Positions 8,713 through 16,948 are shown, numbered from the stretch's first letter. The stretch is 64,000 nt of DNA from an uncultured Clostridia bacterium (GCA_947168855.1 CAMVNO010000003.1:281474-345473); one strand, 5' to 3'. Translations and numbers: made by a program. Notes: a model not told the origin generated them from the letters alone.

Positions 8713-9375
8713 TCATTTCTTTTCCAGAACGATCAAAAAACCGCCGTCATTCGCAATGACGTGCCGGTCGGAAAACGCGGCGGTCAGGCGTGCGGCTTCC
8801 AATGGCGTATAGGGATGGAAGACCATGCCGTTCCACTTGCCGCCGCAGTAGCAATAGTCCCCGTCGGCATTGATCTTGTGCGGCTCGGATTCATATTCTT
8901 CATCCGTCGGATCGACCGTCAGGACAACACAGCCGCCGGACCTTGCGAGCCGAAAAAGCGCCGAAACGGCATGCATGGCGTCGGCGATCGGCAAGTGGTC
9001 GAGCACATCCCGCGCGATGACCGCGTCAAAAAGTCTGTCCGGAAAGCCGGGGGAGAGCAGGTCGGCGGTTTTGAACCCGTCTGAAGGATACCCGTTTTCC
9101 GAAAGCAGCCGCCGAGCCGTTTGCACGGCGGTCCCGGAGACGTCAAAGCCGGAGACGGTAAAACCGTTTTTGAAAAGCTTCAGCGCATATGCGCCGCAGC
9201 CGCAGCCGGCGTCGCAGACGGTTTTGCATCCGCGTTCCCGCAGAATGTCGATGATCGCATCGGGGGACGCTTCAATCGCTGCGGCAAACGCCGCAACGCG
9301 TTCTGCCGAAACATCCGCCCATATGCGGTCCCAATATGTATAATCGGTTCTGTCTGCTTGATGATCGAATGCCAT
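8713..9375 (-). CDS. Class I SAM-dependent methyltransferase
   Basis: The 220-aa product carries the SAM-binding motif VCDAGCGCGAYAL (about residues 53-65), an acidic GFDVS after strand 2 and a DVLDHLP motif IV region, as in ubiE/BioC-like methyltransferases. An upstream in-frame start at 9450 exists, but a near-perfect promoter lies at 9392-9420, inside that extension, and GAGG (9382-9385) sits 6 bases before the ATG at 9375, so 9375 is the supported start. The C-terminal part has CYCGGKWNG, a possible substrate pocket. Co-transcribed with the radical SAM gene downstream. The methyl acceptor is unknown. Confidence 0.85.
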   Translation of the reverse strand: MAFDHQADRTDYTYWDRIWADVSAERVAAFAAAIEASPDAIIDILRERGCKTVCDAGCGCGAYALKLFKNGFTVSGFDVSGTAVQTARRLLSENGYPSDGFKTADLLSPGFPDRLFDAVIARDVLDHLPIADAMHAVSALFRLARSGGCVVLTVDPTDEEYESEPHKINADGDYCYCGGKWNGMVFHPYTPLEAARLTAAFSDRHVIANDGGFLIVLEKK

Positions 9376-9391
9376 AATTTGCCTCAAACCT

Positions 9392-9420
9392 ATCATAAAC
9401 GCTCGGTCCGCGTCTGTCAA
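9392..9420 (-). promoter_or_regulatory. Consensus-like sigma-A promoter for the methyltransferase-radical SAM operon
   Basis: On the minus strand: TTGACA (9415-9420), 17-bp spacer, TATGAT (9392-9397). Transcription should begin near 9385, leaving only about 10 nt before the ATG at 9375, with the GAGG ribosome site at the extreme 5' end. Confidence 0.85.
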
Positions 9421-9431
9421 CGTGAAAGAAG

Positions 9432-9455
9432 CCCTTTTGCCGGCAGACAAAAGGG
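9432..9455 (-). terminator. Hairpin downstream of the CPBP gene, likely terminator
   Basis: CCCTTTTG (9432-9439) pairs with CAAAAGGG (9448-9455) around the loop CCGGCAGA. On the minus strand it is followed by CTTCTTTC. The rest of the 9376-9520 gap contains the next promoter and no gene. Confidence 0.6.
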
Positions 9456-9520
9456 ATTATATTTTTGGGTAAGAGCGTGTAAAAAGGTGCGTGTCGAACA
9501 TATCGACAAACGGGCAACTG

Positions 9521-10162
9521 CTAAACAACAAACATCCTGACGATTACGTTCAAAAAGTCGTATAGCCCGTGACCGAAAGCGACTCCGGGATATCCGCATT
9601 TCTTAATACCGTACTTTGCAAATCCAAAGCAGAGACCGATCCCGAATGTAAAAAGCACCTGAATAAAACTGCCGTTAATCAGATGCCATAGACCAAACAG
9701 CAGAGAGGCGATCACAACGCCGATCCACTTGTTTTTCTGAAAGAAACTCATGAATGCGTCCTGCAAATAGACTCTGAATATCAATTCTTCTACGGGTCCG
9801 ACGATCAAAAGACAGAACAACAAATTGTATAGTATCTGGAACCACGAGAATTCAGTATGCTCTCCGACCAAGGAGAAGCCGCAAAGCGCCGGAATTACGG
9901 CAATGAATAAAGACAGGACAAGCGCAAGAGCAAATCCCACCGCATATTGACTCCCCTTTTTCAAGTCAATATCGACCTTCATTTTTGTAAGCTTTATCGC
10001 CGCAAACGCGATCAGACCATTCATCAGATTGAGTGCGACCAAAGCAGCGATCCTTAGCCATACAGCATCAATACGGTTTATGAATCTCGAAATATACGTC
10101 ACTGCTGCGATAAGAATAACAGAACAGCATAGAATCGCGATGTTTTTCCCGGTTTTTTGCAT
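9521..10162 (-). CDS. CPBP family intramembrane glutamic protease
   Basis: The 213-aa protein is almost entirely hydrophobic, with about six membrane segments, and has the CAAX-protease/bacteriocin-processing (CPBP) motifs in order: EELIFR (about 125-130), FGLWH (156-160) and a C-terminal FGHGLYDF (His about 198). Members are membrane proteases of the Rce1/MroQ type; in bacteria they act in bacteriocin immunity, peptide maturation or anti-sigma processing. The start at 10162 has GGAGG 9 bases upstream; a longer frame to 10252 would overlap the -10 element. It is a single-gene unit with its own promoter, and its base composition is visibly more AT-rich than its neighbours, which may reflect transfer. 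The substrate is unknown. Confidence 0.85.
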   Translation of the reverse strand: MQKTGKNIAILCCSVILIAAVTYISRFINRIDAVWLRIAALVALNLMNGLIAFAAIKLTKMKVDIDLKKGSQYAVGFALALVLSLFIAVIPALCGFSLVGEHTEFSWFQILYNLLFCLLIVGPVEELIFRVYLQDAFMSFFQKNKWIGVVIASLLFGLWHLINGSFIQVLFTFGIGLCFGFAKYGIKKCGYPGVAFGHGLYDFLNVIVRMFVV

Positions 10163-10251
10163 AATGGGCGTCCTCCGAATGCGTATTGATCCATAAAGGG
10201 ATCGCTTTTGCTTATAATGGAACTCCGCAAAACCGTAAATCCGGCAAGACA

Positions 10252-10280
10252 ATTATACCATATTCGACCAAATGAAACAA
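10252..10280 (-). promoter_or_regulatory. Extended -10 promoter for the CPBP gene
   Basis: On the minus strand: TTGTTT (10275-10280), 17-bp spacer, TATAAT (10252-10257) preceded by TGG, i.e. an extended -10. The predicted 5' leader is about 80 nt. Confidence 0.7.
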
Positions 10281-10286
10281 CAAGAA

Positions 10287-10318
10287 AACCTCTCTTGTTC
10301 CGGCAGACAAAAGAGGTT
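10287..10318 (-). terminator. Hairpin with CCGGCAG loop, likely terminator of the ssrA region
   Basis: AACCTCT (10287-10293) pairs with AGAGGTT (10312-10318), and TTGT with ACAA inside, with loop TCCGGCAG. On the minus strand it is followed by TTCTTGTTG. It lies between the tmRNA-tail repeats and the CPBP promoter and has nearly the same loop as the hairpin at 9432-9455. Confidence 0.55.
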
Positions 10319-10326
10319 TCGTTGTT

Positions 10327-10648
10327 GGGAGTCGCTTCTCACTGCGGTTCGGTCACGGCGCGGCTCTGAAGTCGCACTGCGGCTTCATTCACCCCCGCGC
10401 CGGGTTCTCCTCCCCCCGCATAATTCATAATGGAAAAGGTCCACCGGATGAACCGGCAGACCTTTTCCAATGGTGGAGGCGGGGGGAGTCGCTTCTCACT
10501 GCGGTTCGGTCACGGCGCGGCTCTGAAGCCGCACTGCGGCTTCATTCACCCCCGCGCCGGGTTCTCCTCCCCCCGCATAATTCATAATGGAAAAGGTCCA
10601 CCGGATGAACCGGCAGACCTTTTCCAATGGTGGAGGCGGGGGGAGTCG
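10327..10648. repeat. 157-bp tandem repeat containing the tmRNA 3' end and its terminator
   Basis: Unit A is 10327-10483 and unit B 10484-10640; they differ at one base by eye (GAAGTCGC versus GAAGCCGC). A third copy starts at 10641 but diverges after GGGAGTCG, where the real tmRNA sequence continues. Each unit holds the last 21 nt of tmRNA including CCA, the hairpin GGAAAAGGTC/GACCTTTTCC, and about 100 nt of structured DNA with a GAAGCCGC-ACT-GCGGCTTC hairpin nested between CGGCGCGG and CCGCGCCG. This fills most of the 465-bp gap between the CPBP gene and ssrA; no protein-coding gene is supported in it. Confidence 0.95.
10589..10625 (-). terminator. ssrA terminator hairpin (second copy at 10432-10468)
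   Basis: GGAAAAGGTC (10589-10598) pairs with GACCTTTTCC (10616-10625), with CCGG/CCGG pairing in the loop. It begins 2 nt beyond the mature tmRNA 3' end. The identical hairpin recurs exactly 157 bp away at 10432-10468. Confidence 0.6.
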
Positions 10649-10983
10649 AACCCCCGTCCGAAAATCCGTTGGCAGGATTTTCTCCGAGCGCAGTCGGTGT
10701 TTTGGGATTCCCCTCGCGCGGCGCCCTCCGACAGGCTCCGCGTTACGGTAGCTTCATAAAGTCCGGCCTGCGGCAAAGCTTACGCAGGTTCGTTCCCTAC
10801 CCTGATGACGCCCGGTTCCGAAGCGGTAAGTTTCCTCGGGCGGACGCGTAGCTGCGGTTATGCAGCTGCGAGTTGAGTGTGATTGTTGTCAGTTATTTTA
10901 GACAGTTCCCGTTTTTAACGAAGCACGGGGCTTCGGCTCGCTGATCCCGCTTCCGCGATCCCCGTCGAAACCATTTCGCCCCC
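10628..10983 (-). ncRNA. ssrA: Transfer-messenger RNA (tmRNA)
   Basis: On the minus strand the RNA begins GGGGGCGAAATGGTTTCGAC and ends CCCCCCGCCTCCACCA; the 7-bp acceptor stem (10977-10983 with 10632-10638, one G-U pair) and the T-arm GGGGGTTCGACTCCCCC are clear. The encoded tag ends ...DNNHTQLAAA then UAA (stop 10858-10860). By position the resume codon is ACU (10891-10893), giving a likely tag TDNNHTQLAAA, unusual because resume codons are generally Ala or Gly type. A TACAAT element at 11006-11011 could be its -10, although the operon with smpB is also plausible. tmRNA with SmpB frees ribosomes from mRNAs without stop codons. Confidence 0.96.
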
Positions 10984-11024
10984 AAGACCGTTAAGCGGTT
11001 GCTTTATTGTATGCCGACACGCGG

Positions 11025-11492
11025 TCAGCGATACTGCTTTTTGATGTTCCGATCCATATCGCGATCGGCGTCGCGCTCCGCAATGCTCGCGCGCTTGTCG
11101 TAGAGCTTTTTGCCCTTTGCAACAGCCAGCTCGACCTTGACCTTGCCGTCTTTGAAGTAGACGGACAGGGGAACGAGGGAGTAGCCGTCCGCCTGGGAAA
11201 GCGTGTTGAGCTTTCGGATCTCACGCGCGTGCGCCAGGAGCTTGCGCGTGCGGAACGGATCGTGGTTATGGATGTTTCCCTGCTCGTACGGGCTCACATG
11301 CATGCCGATTAAAAACAGCTCACCGTTTTTGATATGGGCATAGCTGTCCTTGAGATTCAGGGATCCCTTTCGGATCGATTTGACCTCGGTTCCCTGCAGT
11401 ACGATCCCGCACTCATAGGTGTCTTCGATAAAGTAATCGTGACGCGCCTTGCGGTTCTGCGCGGCGATTTTGATTCCCTTGTGTACCGGCAC
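11025..11492 (-). CDS. smpB: SsrA-binding protein SmpB
   Basis: The 155-aa protein matches SmpB along its full usual length: [10 protein letters not shown] near the N-terminus, [22 protein letters not shown] and a basic C-terminal tail with KGKKLYDKR, which inserts in the mRNA channel during trans-translation. The start is GTG at 11492, with AAGGAGG (11500-11506) 7 bases upstream. It lies directly upstream of ssrA, the classic pairing, with 41 bp between its stop and the tmRNA 5' end. Confidence 0.97.
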   Translation of the reverse strand: MPVHKGIKIAAQNRKARHDYFIEDTYECGIVLQGTEVKSIRKGSLNLKDSYAHIKNGELFLIGMHVSPYEQGNIHNHDPFRTRKLLAHAREIRKLNTLSQADGYSLVPLSVYFKDGKVKVELAVAKGKKLYDKRASIAERDADRDMDRNIKKQYR

Positions 11493-11558
11493 GGCACGTC
11501 CTCCTTTCAGGCTTAATCAGTCAAAATCGGCTTTTGAAAATTCCTTACATAGCAGAAA

Positions 11559-11580
11559 CGGTGCATCTTCCGATGCACCG
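11559..11580 (-). terminator. Hairpin between secG and smpB
   Basis: CGGTGCATC (11559-11567) pairs with GATGCACCG (11572-11580) around TTCC. The minus-strand tail is only GTTTCT, so termination may be weak and smpB may be read partly from the secG promoter. Confidence 0.5.
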
Positions 11581-11600
11581 CCGTACGCATTCTGTACGCC

Positions 11601-11861
11601 TCAGATCGATTTGCCCGCGAATCTGGCGATCAGCATAAGAGCGATTGCCATGACCGCGATCACGATCGAAAGCACAACGGTGATCTTCTGAAGCTTTGCT
11701 TCACGGCTTGCAGCTTTTCCGCGCTGCGAGAAAGAAACGGTGTCGCCGCCGTATGCTGCGCCGAGACCGGAAGACTTGGTCTGCTGGATCAGCACGACCA
11801 CGCACATCAGAATCGACGAAAGCACGAGAATACCGGCCACAACCCACATTAAAATATCCAT
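11601..11861 (-). CDS. secG: Preprotein translocase subunit SecG
   Basis: The 86-aa product has two membrane segments (about 2-22 and 55-75) separated by the SecG loop with VVLIQQTKSSGLGAAYGGD. SecG is the small stimulatory subunit of the SecYEG channel. The start at 11861 has GGAGG 7 bases upstream, and the longer frame to 11906 would run over the promoter, so 11861 is chosen. It lies upstream of smpB, an arrangement common in Firmicutes (secG-rnr-smpB, here without rnr). Confidence 0.93.
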   Translation of the reverse strand: MDILMWVVAGILVLSSILMCVVVLIQQTKSSGLGAAYGGDTVSFSQRGKAASREAKLQKITVVLSIVIAVMAIALMLIARFAGKSI

Positions 11862-11892
11862 ATCAGTTCCTCCAAAAATATCTGCGGGAATG

Positions 11893-11921
11893 ATTATAAC
11901 ACGCACCTAAAGAAAATGCAA
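11893..11921 (-). promoter_or_regulatory. Sigma-A promoter for secG
   Basis: On the minus strand: TTGCAT (11916-11921), 17-bp spacer, TATAAT (11893-11898). The -35 overlaps the base of the upstream terminator hairpin. Confidence 0.8.
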
Positions 11922-11958
11922 GCATAAAACGAAAAAGTTTGTATCGTTTTATGCCTGC
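11918..11958 (-). terminator. Terminator of the pgk/tpiA-gpmI operon
   Basis: GCATAAAACGA (11922-11932) pairs with TCGTTTTATGC (11944-11954), and the stem extends by GCA/TGC after one mismatch. The minus-strand tail TTGCATTTTCTTT is T-rich. Confidence 0.7.
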
Positions 11959-11979
11959 ATAATCGGCATTGCCAATCGC

Positions 11980-13521
11980 TTATCCGAGCAGCGACTTTCC
12001 TGTCATCTCTGCAGGGATCGGGAGCTTCAGAAGCTCAAGAAGCGTCGGGGCAAGATCACAGAGCCTGCCGCCTTCGCGAAGCTTCGCGTCCTTACGCGTG
12101 TCGTCGACCAGAATGCACGGCACCGGAAGCGTGGTGTGCGCGGTAAACGGCGCGTTCTGCGCTTCGTCCCACATCAGCTCACAGTTGCCGTGGTCCGCTG
12201 TGACGATACAGCGCCCGCCGGTAGCAAGGATCGCGGTCACGACCGTGTTCAGACATTCATCGACTGCGTGGACTGCATGGACAGCCGCGTCCATCACGCC
12301 CGTGTGTCCGACCATGTCCGGGTTTGCGAAGTTCAGGATCATCACGTCGTACTTGCCGCTTTCGATCCGCGCCTTCGCCTCCGCAGCGACCTCATATGCA
12401 CTCATCTCGGGCTTGAGATCGTACGTTGCGACCTTCGGCGAGGGAATGAGACAGCGATCTTCGTTCGCATTCGGCGCTTCGACGCCGCCGTTGAAGAAGA
12501 ACGTGACGTGCGCATATTTTTCCGTCTCCGCAATCCGAAGCTGCGACAATCCCTTGTCCGCGATATACGCGCCGAAGGTGTTGTTCAGCGACTGCGGTTT
12601 GAACGCAACATGCAGCGCGTTCTCGAACGTCTTGTCGTACTGCGTCATGGATACGTAGTAGAGCGGGAAGAAGCCGAATCTGCGCTCGAAGCCGTTGAAA
12701 TCCTCGAAGATGTACGCGCGGCTGATCTCTCTTGCGCGGTCCGGACGGAAGTTGAAGAAAATCACGCTGTCGTTTGCCGCGATCGTCGCGGTGGGCTTGC
12801 CGTCGGTCAGCACGACCGTCGGCTGCACGAACTCGTCGGTGTCGCCGCGATCGTAGCTATTCTGCATCGCCTCGGGACCGGAGGAGGCGGTTAAGCCTTC
12901 TCCGTACGTCAGCGCCGCGTACGCGCGTTCCACACGTTCGAAGCGGTTGTCGCGATCCATCGCGTAGAATCTGCCCATGACGGTTGCAATCTTTCCGCAG
13001 CCGATCTCCGAAAGCTTTGCGTCGAGCTGTTCGAGATACATCTTGCCGGAGGACGGGGGAACGTCGCGTCCGTCCATGAAGCAATGGACATAGACCTTTT
13101 TGAGCCCGTTCCGTTTTGCAAGCTCCACGAGTGCATAGAGATGCTCGAGGTGGCTGTGCACGCCGCCGTCGGAGCAGAGCCCCATCAGGTGCAGCGAGGA
13201 ATCGTGCGCTTTGCAGTTTTCGATCGCGCCGGTAAACGCCGGGTTCTCGAAGAAATCGCCGTCCTGAATCGCCTTCGTGATGCGGGTCAGCTCCTGATAG
13301 ACGATGCGCCCCGCGCCGATGTTGGTATGCCCGACCTCGGAGTTGCCCATCTGCCCGTCGGGAAGCCCGACGTCCATGCCGCTTGCGCCGATCAGCGTGT
13401 GCGGGTAATCCTTCCACAGACGCATGAAATTCACTGCGCCGTCGGTCAGGATCGCGTTATACTGTTTTTCCTCGCGATAGCCGAAGCCGTCGAGGATGAT
13501 CAATGCGGTAATCGGCTTCAT
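11980..13521 (-). CDS. gpmI: 2,3-bisphosphoglycerate-independent phosphoglycerate mutase
   Basis: The 513-aa protein interconverts 3- and 2-phosphoglycerate in glycolysis using two manganese ions. Family landmarks are the N-terminal LIILDGFG (metal ligand D11), the phosphorylated serine in GNSEVGH (S61), HCFMDGRD and FNFRPDRAR in the middle, and TADHGNCE near the C-terminus. Length is standard. Its ATG overlaps the stop of the PGK-TPI fusion by one base (TGATG), so translation is likely coupled and three consecutive glycolytic activities are made from one transcript. Confidence 0.97.
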   Translation of the reverse strand: MKPITALIILDGFGYREEKQYNAILTDGAVNFMRLWKDYPHTLIGASGMDVGLPDGQMGNSEVGHTNIGAGRIVYQELTRITKAIQDGDFFENPAFTGAIENCKAHDSSLHLMGLCSDGGVHSHLEHLYALVELAKRNGLKKVYVHCFMDGRDVPPSSGKMYLEQLDAKLSEIGCGKIATVMGRFYAMDRDNRFERVERAYAALTYGEGLTASSGPEAMQNSYDRGDTDEFVQPTVVLTDGKPTATIAANDSVIFFNFRPDRAREISRAYIFEDFNGFERRFGFFPLYYVSMTQYDKTFENALHVAFKPQSLNNTFGAYIADKGLSQLRIAETEKYAHVTFFFNGGVEAPNANEDRCLIPSPKVATYDLKPEMSAYEVAAEAKARIESGKYDVMILNFANPDMVGHTGVMDAAVHAVHAVDECLNTVVTAILATGGRCIVTADHGNCELMWDEAQNAPFTAHTTLPVPCILVDDTRKDAKLREGGRLCDLAPTLLELLKLPIPAEMTGKSLLG

Positions 13522-15458
13522 CAGAAATGGACCACCTTTGAGAAGTCTTCCGCCTTGAGGCTTGCGCCGCCGATCAGACCGCCGTCGATCTCAGGCATCG
13601 CCATGAGCTCGGAGGCGTTCTTCGGATTCATGCTGCCGCCGTACTGGATGCGGACCTTGTTCGCCGTCGCTTCGCCGAACACGCCCGCGATCGCCTTGCG
13701 AATCACGCCGATCGTCGCGTTCGCGTCTTCCTTGGTCGCGGTCTTGCCGGTGCCGATCGCCCAGATGGGCTCGTACGCGATGACGAGGGATTCAACCTGC
13801 GCGTTCGTCATATCCTTGAGCGCCGCAACGGTCTGGTTGGAAACGAGCTCGTCCGTGACGCCCGCCTCGCGCTGTTCGAGCGATTCGCCGACGCAGATGA
13901 TCGGCGTAATGCCCGCGTTCAGCGCGGCAAGCGCGCGCTTGTTGACGGTTTCGTCCGTTTCGCCGAAGTACTGACGGCGCTCGGAGTGACCGATGATCGC
14001 GTATTCGACGCCGCGCGCCTTCAGCATATCCGCGGAGATCTCACCGGTGAACGCGCCCTTTTCCGCCCAATGGATGTTCTGCGCGCCGAGCTTGATGTTC
14101 GTGCCCTTGATCGCCTTGCCGACGCAGCACAGATCCACGTACGGCGGGCAGACGACGACTTCGCACTTCGCGTCCTTTACGAGCGGGATCAGCGCCTCAA
14201 CGAGCTCTTTCGCCTCATCGGGCGTTTTGTTCATCTTCCAGTTGCCCGCAATGATCGGACGACGTCCTTCGGGCTTGTCGTTCAGCACCGCCACACCGGG
14301 AAGGATCTTGCCCTCGAGGAACTCGAGCGACGCACCGCCGCCGGTGGAAATATGCGTCATCTTGCTTGCGAAGCCAAGCTTCTTCACCGCGGAAGCGGAA
14401 TCGCCGCCGCCGATGATCGTGGTGCCTGCGCAGTCCGCGCATGCCGCGGCGACCGCTTTGGTGCCCTCGGCAAACGCCGGGAACTCGAACACGCCCATCG
14501 GACCGTTCCAGATGACCGTCTTTGCTTCGAGGATCGTTTTGCGGAACAGCTCGCGGGTCTGCTCGCCGATGTCGAGACCCATCCAGCCTTCGGGGATCGC
14601 GTCAGAGGGAACGGTTTTGTGCTCCGCATCCGCCGCGAATTCCTTTGCCACTACGGTGTCGATCGGGAGCAGCAGGTTCACGCCGCGCTCCTTCGCTTCC
14701 GCCATCAGATCCTTCGCGAGGTCGATGCTGTTCTCGTCAAGCAGGGAGGTGCCGATCTCATAGCCCATCGCCTTGAAGAACGTGTATGCCATGCCGCCGC
14801 CGATGATCAGGCTGTCGCACTTTGCGAGCAGGTTTTTGATGACGCCGATCTTGTCCGCGACCTTTGCGCCGCCGAGGATCGCCACGAACGGACGGACCGG
14901 GTTATCGAGCGCTTCGCCCATAACGCCGAGCTCCTTGCCGATCAGGTAGCCCGCAACGGCCGGGATGTAATTCGCAACGCCCGCCGTGGACGCATGCGCG
15001 CGGTGCACGGTGCCGAACGCGTCGGAGACGAACAGGTCCGCAAGGCTTGCAAGCTGCTTTGCGAATTCCGGATCGTTCTTTTCTTCTTCCTTATGGAAGC
15101 GGGTATTCTCGAGCAGGACGATTTCGCCGTCCTTCATGTCCGCGATCGCCGCCTTTGCGCTCTCGCCGATCGTGTCGGTCGCAAACCAGACGCGCGTATC
15201 GGGCAGCAGCTCCGCAAGACGCTGACCGACCGGTTCCAGAGAATACTTCGGATTGACCTCGCCTTTGGGTCTGCCGAGATGCGAGCAAAGGATGACCTTT
15301 GCCTTGTGGTCCAGAAGGTACTTGATCGTCGGCAGCGCAGCAACGATGCGCTTGTCGTCCGAGACGGTCCCGTCTTCTGCGAGCGGTACGTTGAAGTCCA
15401 CGCGCACAAGAACTCTTTTGCCGGTTACATTGACATCTTCGATCGTCATTTTTGCCAT
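13521..15458 (-). CDS. pgk/tpiA: Bifunctional phosphoglycerate kinase-triosephosphate isomerase fusion
   Basis: A single 645-aa frame without internal stop encodes PGK (about 1-395) followed by TIM (about 400-645). PGK landmarks: [27 protein letters not shown] and GGGDSASAV (351-358). TIM landmarks: AGNWKMN (K408), IIGHSERR (H491), [11 protein letters not shown] (E563), YGGSMNP and GGLIGGASL. The linker is only a few residues ([12 protein letters not shown]). Such fusions are known from Thermotoga maritima. GGAAAGGA lies about 10 bases before the ATG. gpmI follows with a one-base overlap. The enzyme would convert 1,3-bisphosphoglycerate to 3-phosphoglycerate with ATP formation and equilibrate the triose phosphates. 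Confidence 0.98.
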   Translation of the reverse strand: MAKMTIEDVNVTGKRVLVRVDFNVPLAEDGTVSDDKRIVAALPTIKYLLDHKAKVILCSHLGRPKGEVNPKYSLEPVGQRLAELLPDTRVWFATDTIGESAKAAIADMKDGEIVLLENTRFHKEEEKNDPEFAKQLASLADLFVSDAFGTVHRAHASTAGVANYIPAVAGYLIGKELGVMGEALDNPVRPFVAILGGAKVADKIGVIKNLLAKCDSLIIGGGMAYTFFKAMGYEIGTSLLDENSIDLAKDLMAEAKERGVNLLLPIDTVVAKEFAADAEHKTVPSDAIPEGWMGLDIGEQTRELFRKTILEAKTVIWNGPMGVFEFPAFAEGTKAVAAACADCAGTTIIGGGDSASAVKKLGFASKMTHISTGGGASLEFLEGKILPGVAVLNDKPEGRRPIIAGNWKMNKTPDEAKELVEALIPLVKDAKCEVVVCPPYVDLCCVGKAIKGTNIKLGAQNIHWAEKGAFTGEISADMLKARGVEYAIIGHSERRQYFGETDETVNKRALAALNAGITPIICVGESLEQREAGVTDELVSNQTVAALKDMTNAQVESLVIAYEPIWAIGTGKTATKEDANATIGVIRKAIAGVFGEATANKVRIQYGGSMNPKNASELMAMPEIDGGLIGGASLKAEDFSKVVHF

Positions 15459-15520
15459 AGTTTTATATTCCTTTCCTGAAATTCCTGTATCATGAAGCGG
15501 TTGCCCGCGTCATTTCGTTC

Positions 15521-16222
15521 CTATGAACGGCTTGTCAGCTGCATACCCTCTGCCGCGTACAGCACATGCCGGTCGATGATCGGCGGATACGGCGCACCGT
15601 CCGGAAACAGATGGGTGAGGATCGCCGCTTCGCAGTCTGCCTGCTGCCGCAGCGAAAGCACCTGCGCGACGGTCATGTGGTTCTTTAAGGCCTTCTCGTT
15701 CGTTTCATCCCGCAGGCATGCATCCGCAAGCAGCAGATCGGCGCCCTTCGCCGCGTCGATCAGCCCGTCGAACCAGCCGGTATCGCCGGTATAAAACAGC
15801 GAATGCCCGTTCGCGTCCGTAATGCGCACGCCCGTCGTCGGAACCGCGTGCCGTACCGACGTAAACCGCAGCGTCAGCGAACCGACCGTCGCCTGCATAC
15901 CGTCCGTCGTCTGTATGGGATCGAACACGGGAAACCGCAGCTTGTCCGTTTCGGGCGAAAAGACCCGAAGCGGCGACTGCATCAGCCCGAACTCGCACAT
16001 GTACCGGAACAAATGGATCTCGCCCGCGTGATCTGCGTGCATGTGCGAAAGAACGATCGCGTCGAGCGCGGGCAGATCCGGATACAGGGCGCGAAGCTTC
16101 GAGAGCGCGCCGCTGCCGCAGTCAAGAAGAATCTTCGTATCGCCGTCCTCCACAAGATAGGAGGAACAGCCGCCGTCCGGCGCCGGAAAAGGACCCCATA
16201 CGCCCAAAAGCGTCAGTTTCAT
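15521..16222 (-). CDS. Metallo-beta-lactamase-fold hydrolase (RNase Z/PhnP-like)
   Basis: The 233-aa protein has the metal motif SHMHADHAGE, preceded by LLDCGSG, and later histidines in RHAVP, YTGDTGWFD and a C-terminal THLFP, the order seen in RNase Z-like and PhnP-like phosphodiesterases. An ILLDCGSGA strand and no extra domain suggest a small cytoplasmic phosphodiesterase, but the substrate cannot be told. Its ATG overlaps the stop of the coiled-coil gene by 4 nt (ATGA), placing it last in the ruvCAB transcript. Confidence 0.85.
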   Translation of the reverse strand: MKLTLLGVWGPFPAPDGGCSSYLVEDGDTKILLDCGSGALSKLRALYPDLPALDAIVLSHMHADHAGEIHLFRYMCEFGLMQSPLRVFSPETDKLRFPVFDPIQTTDGMQATVGSLTLRFTSVRHAVPTTGVRITDANGHSLFYTGDTGWFDGLIDAAKGADLLLADACLRDETNEKALKNHMTVAQVLSLRQQADCEAAILTHLFPDGAPYPPIIDRHVLYAAEGMQLTSRS

Positions 16223-16947
16223 GTATCGTCCTCCGTTGCGGCAAGAATTTCGTCGATGATCGTGTCAACGTCGGAATCCCGTCCGCCGTGTTCGTCCTTC
16301 GCAATTTTGTCGACGGTCCAGAGCTGGTCCTCGCCGCCTTCACGGCTCGGCGTAAAGGACAGCGGCTGCACGGTGTAGTCGGGCATCTCCGGCACATCCG
16401 ACGACCGCTCTGCGTCGTCCGTCGCGGACAGTCCGGACAGGGGAGAACCGTCGGCGCCGAGAAGCTTCGGCACCGCTTCGTGCAGCGCGCGGGAAAGCTC
16501 GGCAAACCGCTTTGCGCCGTCCTGCGCCGCCTGCAGCTGCTCCTGCACCATCGTATCGTAATGATTGAGCAGCGCGGAATACTGTTCGATCTGCCGGCGC
16601 AGATCCTCGCGCTTTTTTTCGTTTTCGCCTTCCGCTTCCCGGATGATCTCTCTTGCGCTGCGATACGCATCGTCTACGGCGGATTCCGCCTTTTTACGAA
16701 GCGTTTCGCATTCGTTCTGCGTCTGCTCCAAAAGCACCGCCGCTTTTCTCTGCGCGTCGGTGATCATGTTGTCTGCCGTGGCGGTCGCTTCGTTCAGCGC
16801 GCGTCCGATCCCGCGCTCGCGCCGCTCGACGTCGATGATGCGGTCCTTGAGACGCTTGTTGTCCGCGGTGAGCGATTCGATCTGCTGATGCAGAAAAAGG
16901 ATCTGCGATTCCTGCTCTGCAATGATGCGCTGTTTTTTGCCGAACAT
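16219..16947 (-). CDS. DivIVA-like coiled-coil protein
   Basis: The 242-aa product starts MFGKKQR and continues as a nearly unbroken coiled coil (about 8-150) with EQESQILFLHQQIESL, KRLKDRI and AYRSAREIIREAEGE, followed by an acidic, disordered tail. This resembles DivIVA/GpsB-type or cell-division scaffolding proteins in layout, but I see no clear DivIVA membrane-binding loop, so the function is only suggested. The start at 16947 has GGAGG 6 bases upstream and lies one base after the ruvB stop; the longer frame to 17049 would run deep into ruvB. Confidence 0.7.
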   Translation of the reverse strand: MFGKKQRIIAEQESQILFLHQQIESLTADNKRLKDRIIDVERRERGIGRALNEATATADNMITDAQRKAAVLLEQTQNECETLRKKAESAVDDAYRSAREIIREAEGENEKKREDLRRQIEQYSALLNHYDTMVQEQLQAAQDGAKRFAELSRALHEAVPKLLGADGSPLSGLSATDDAERSSDVPEMPDYTVQPLSFTPSREGGEDQLWTVDKIAKDEHGGRDSDVDTIIDEILAATEDDT

Positions 16948-16948
16948 A

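Noticed and set aside
10430-10851. Short plus-strand open frames at the tmRNA and its repeats
   Set aside because: They fall on a structured RNA gene and its copied tail, without supporting ribosome sites.
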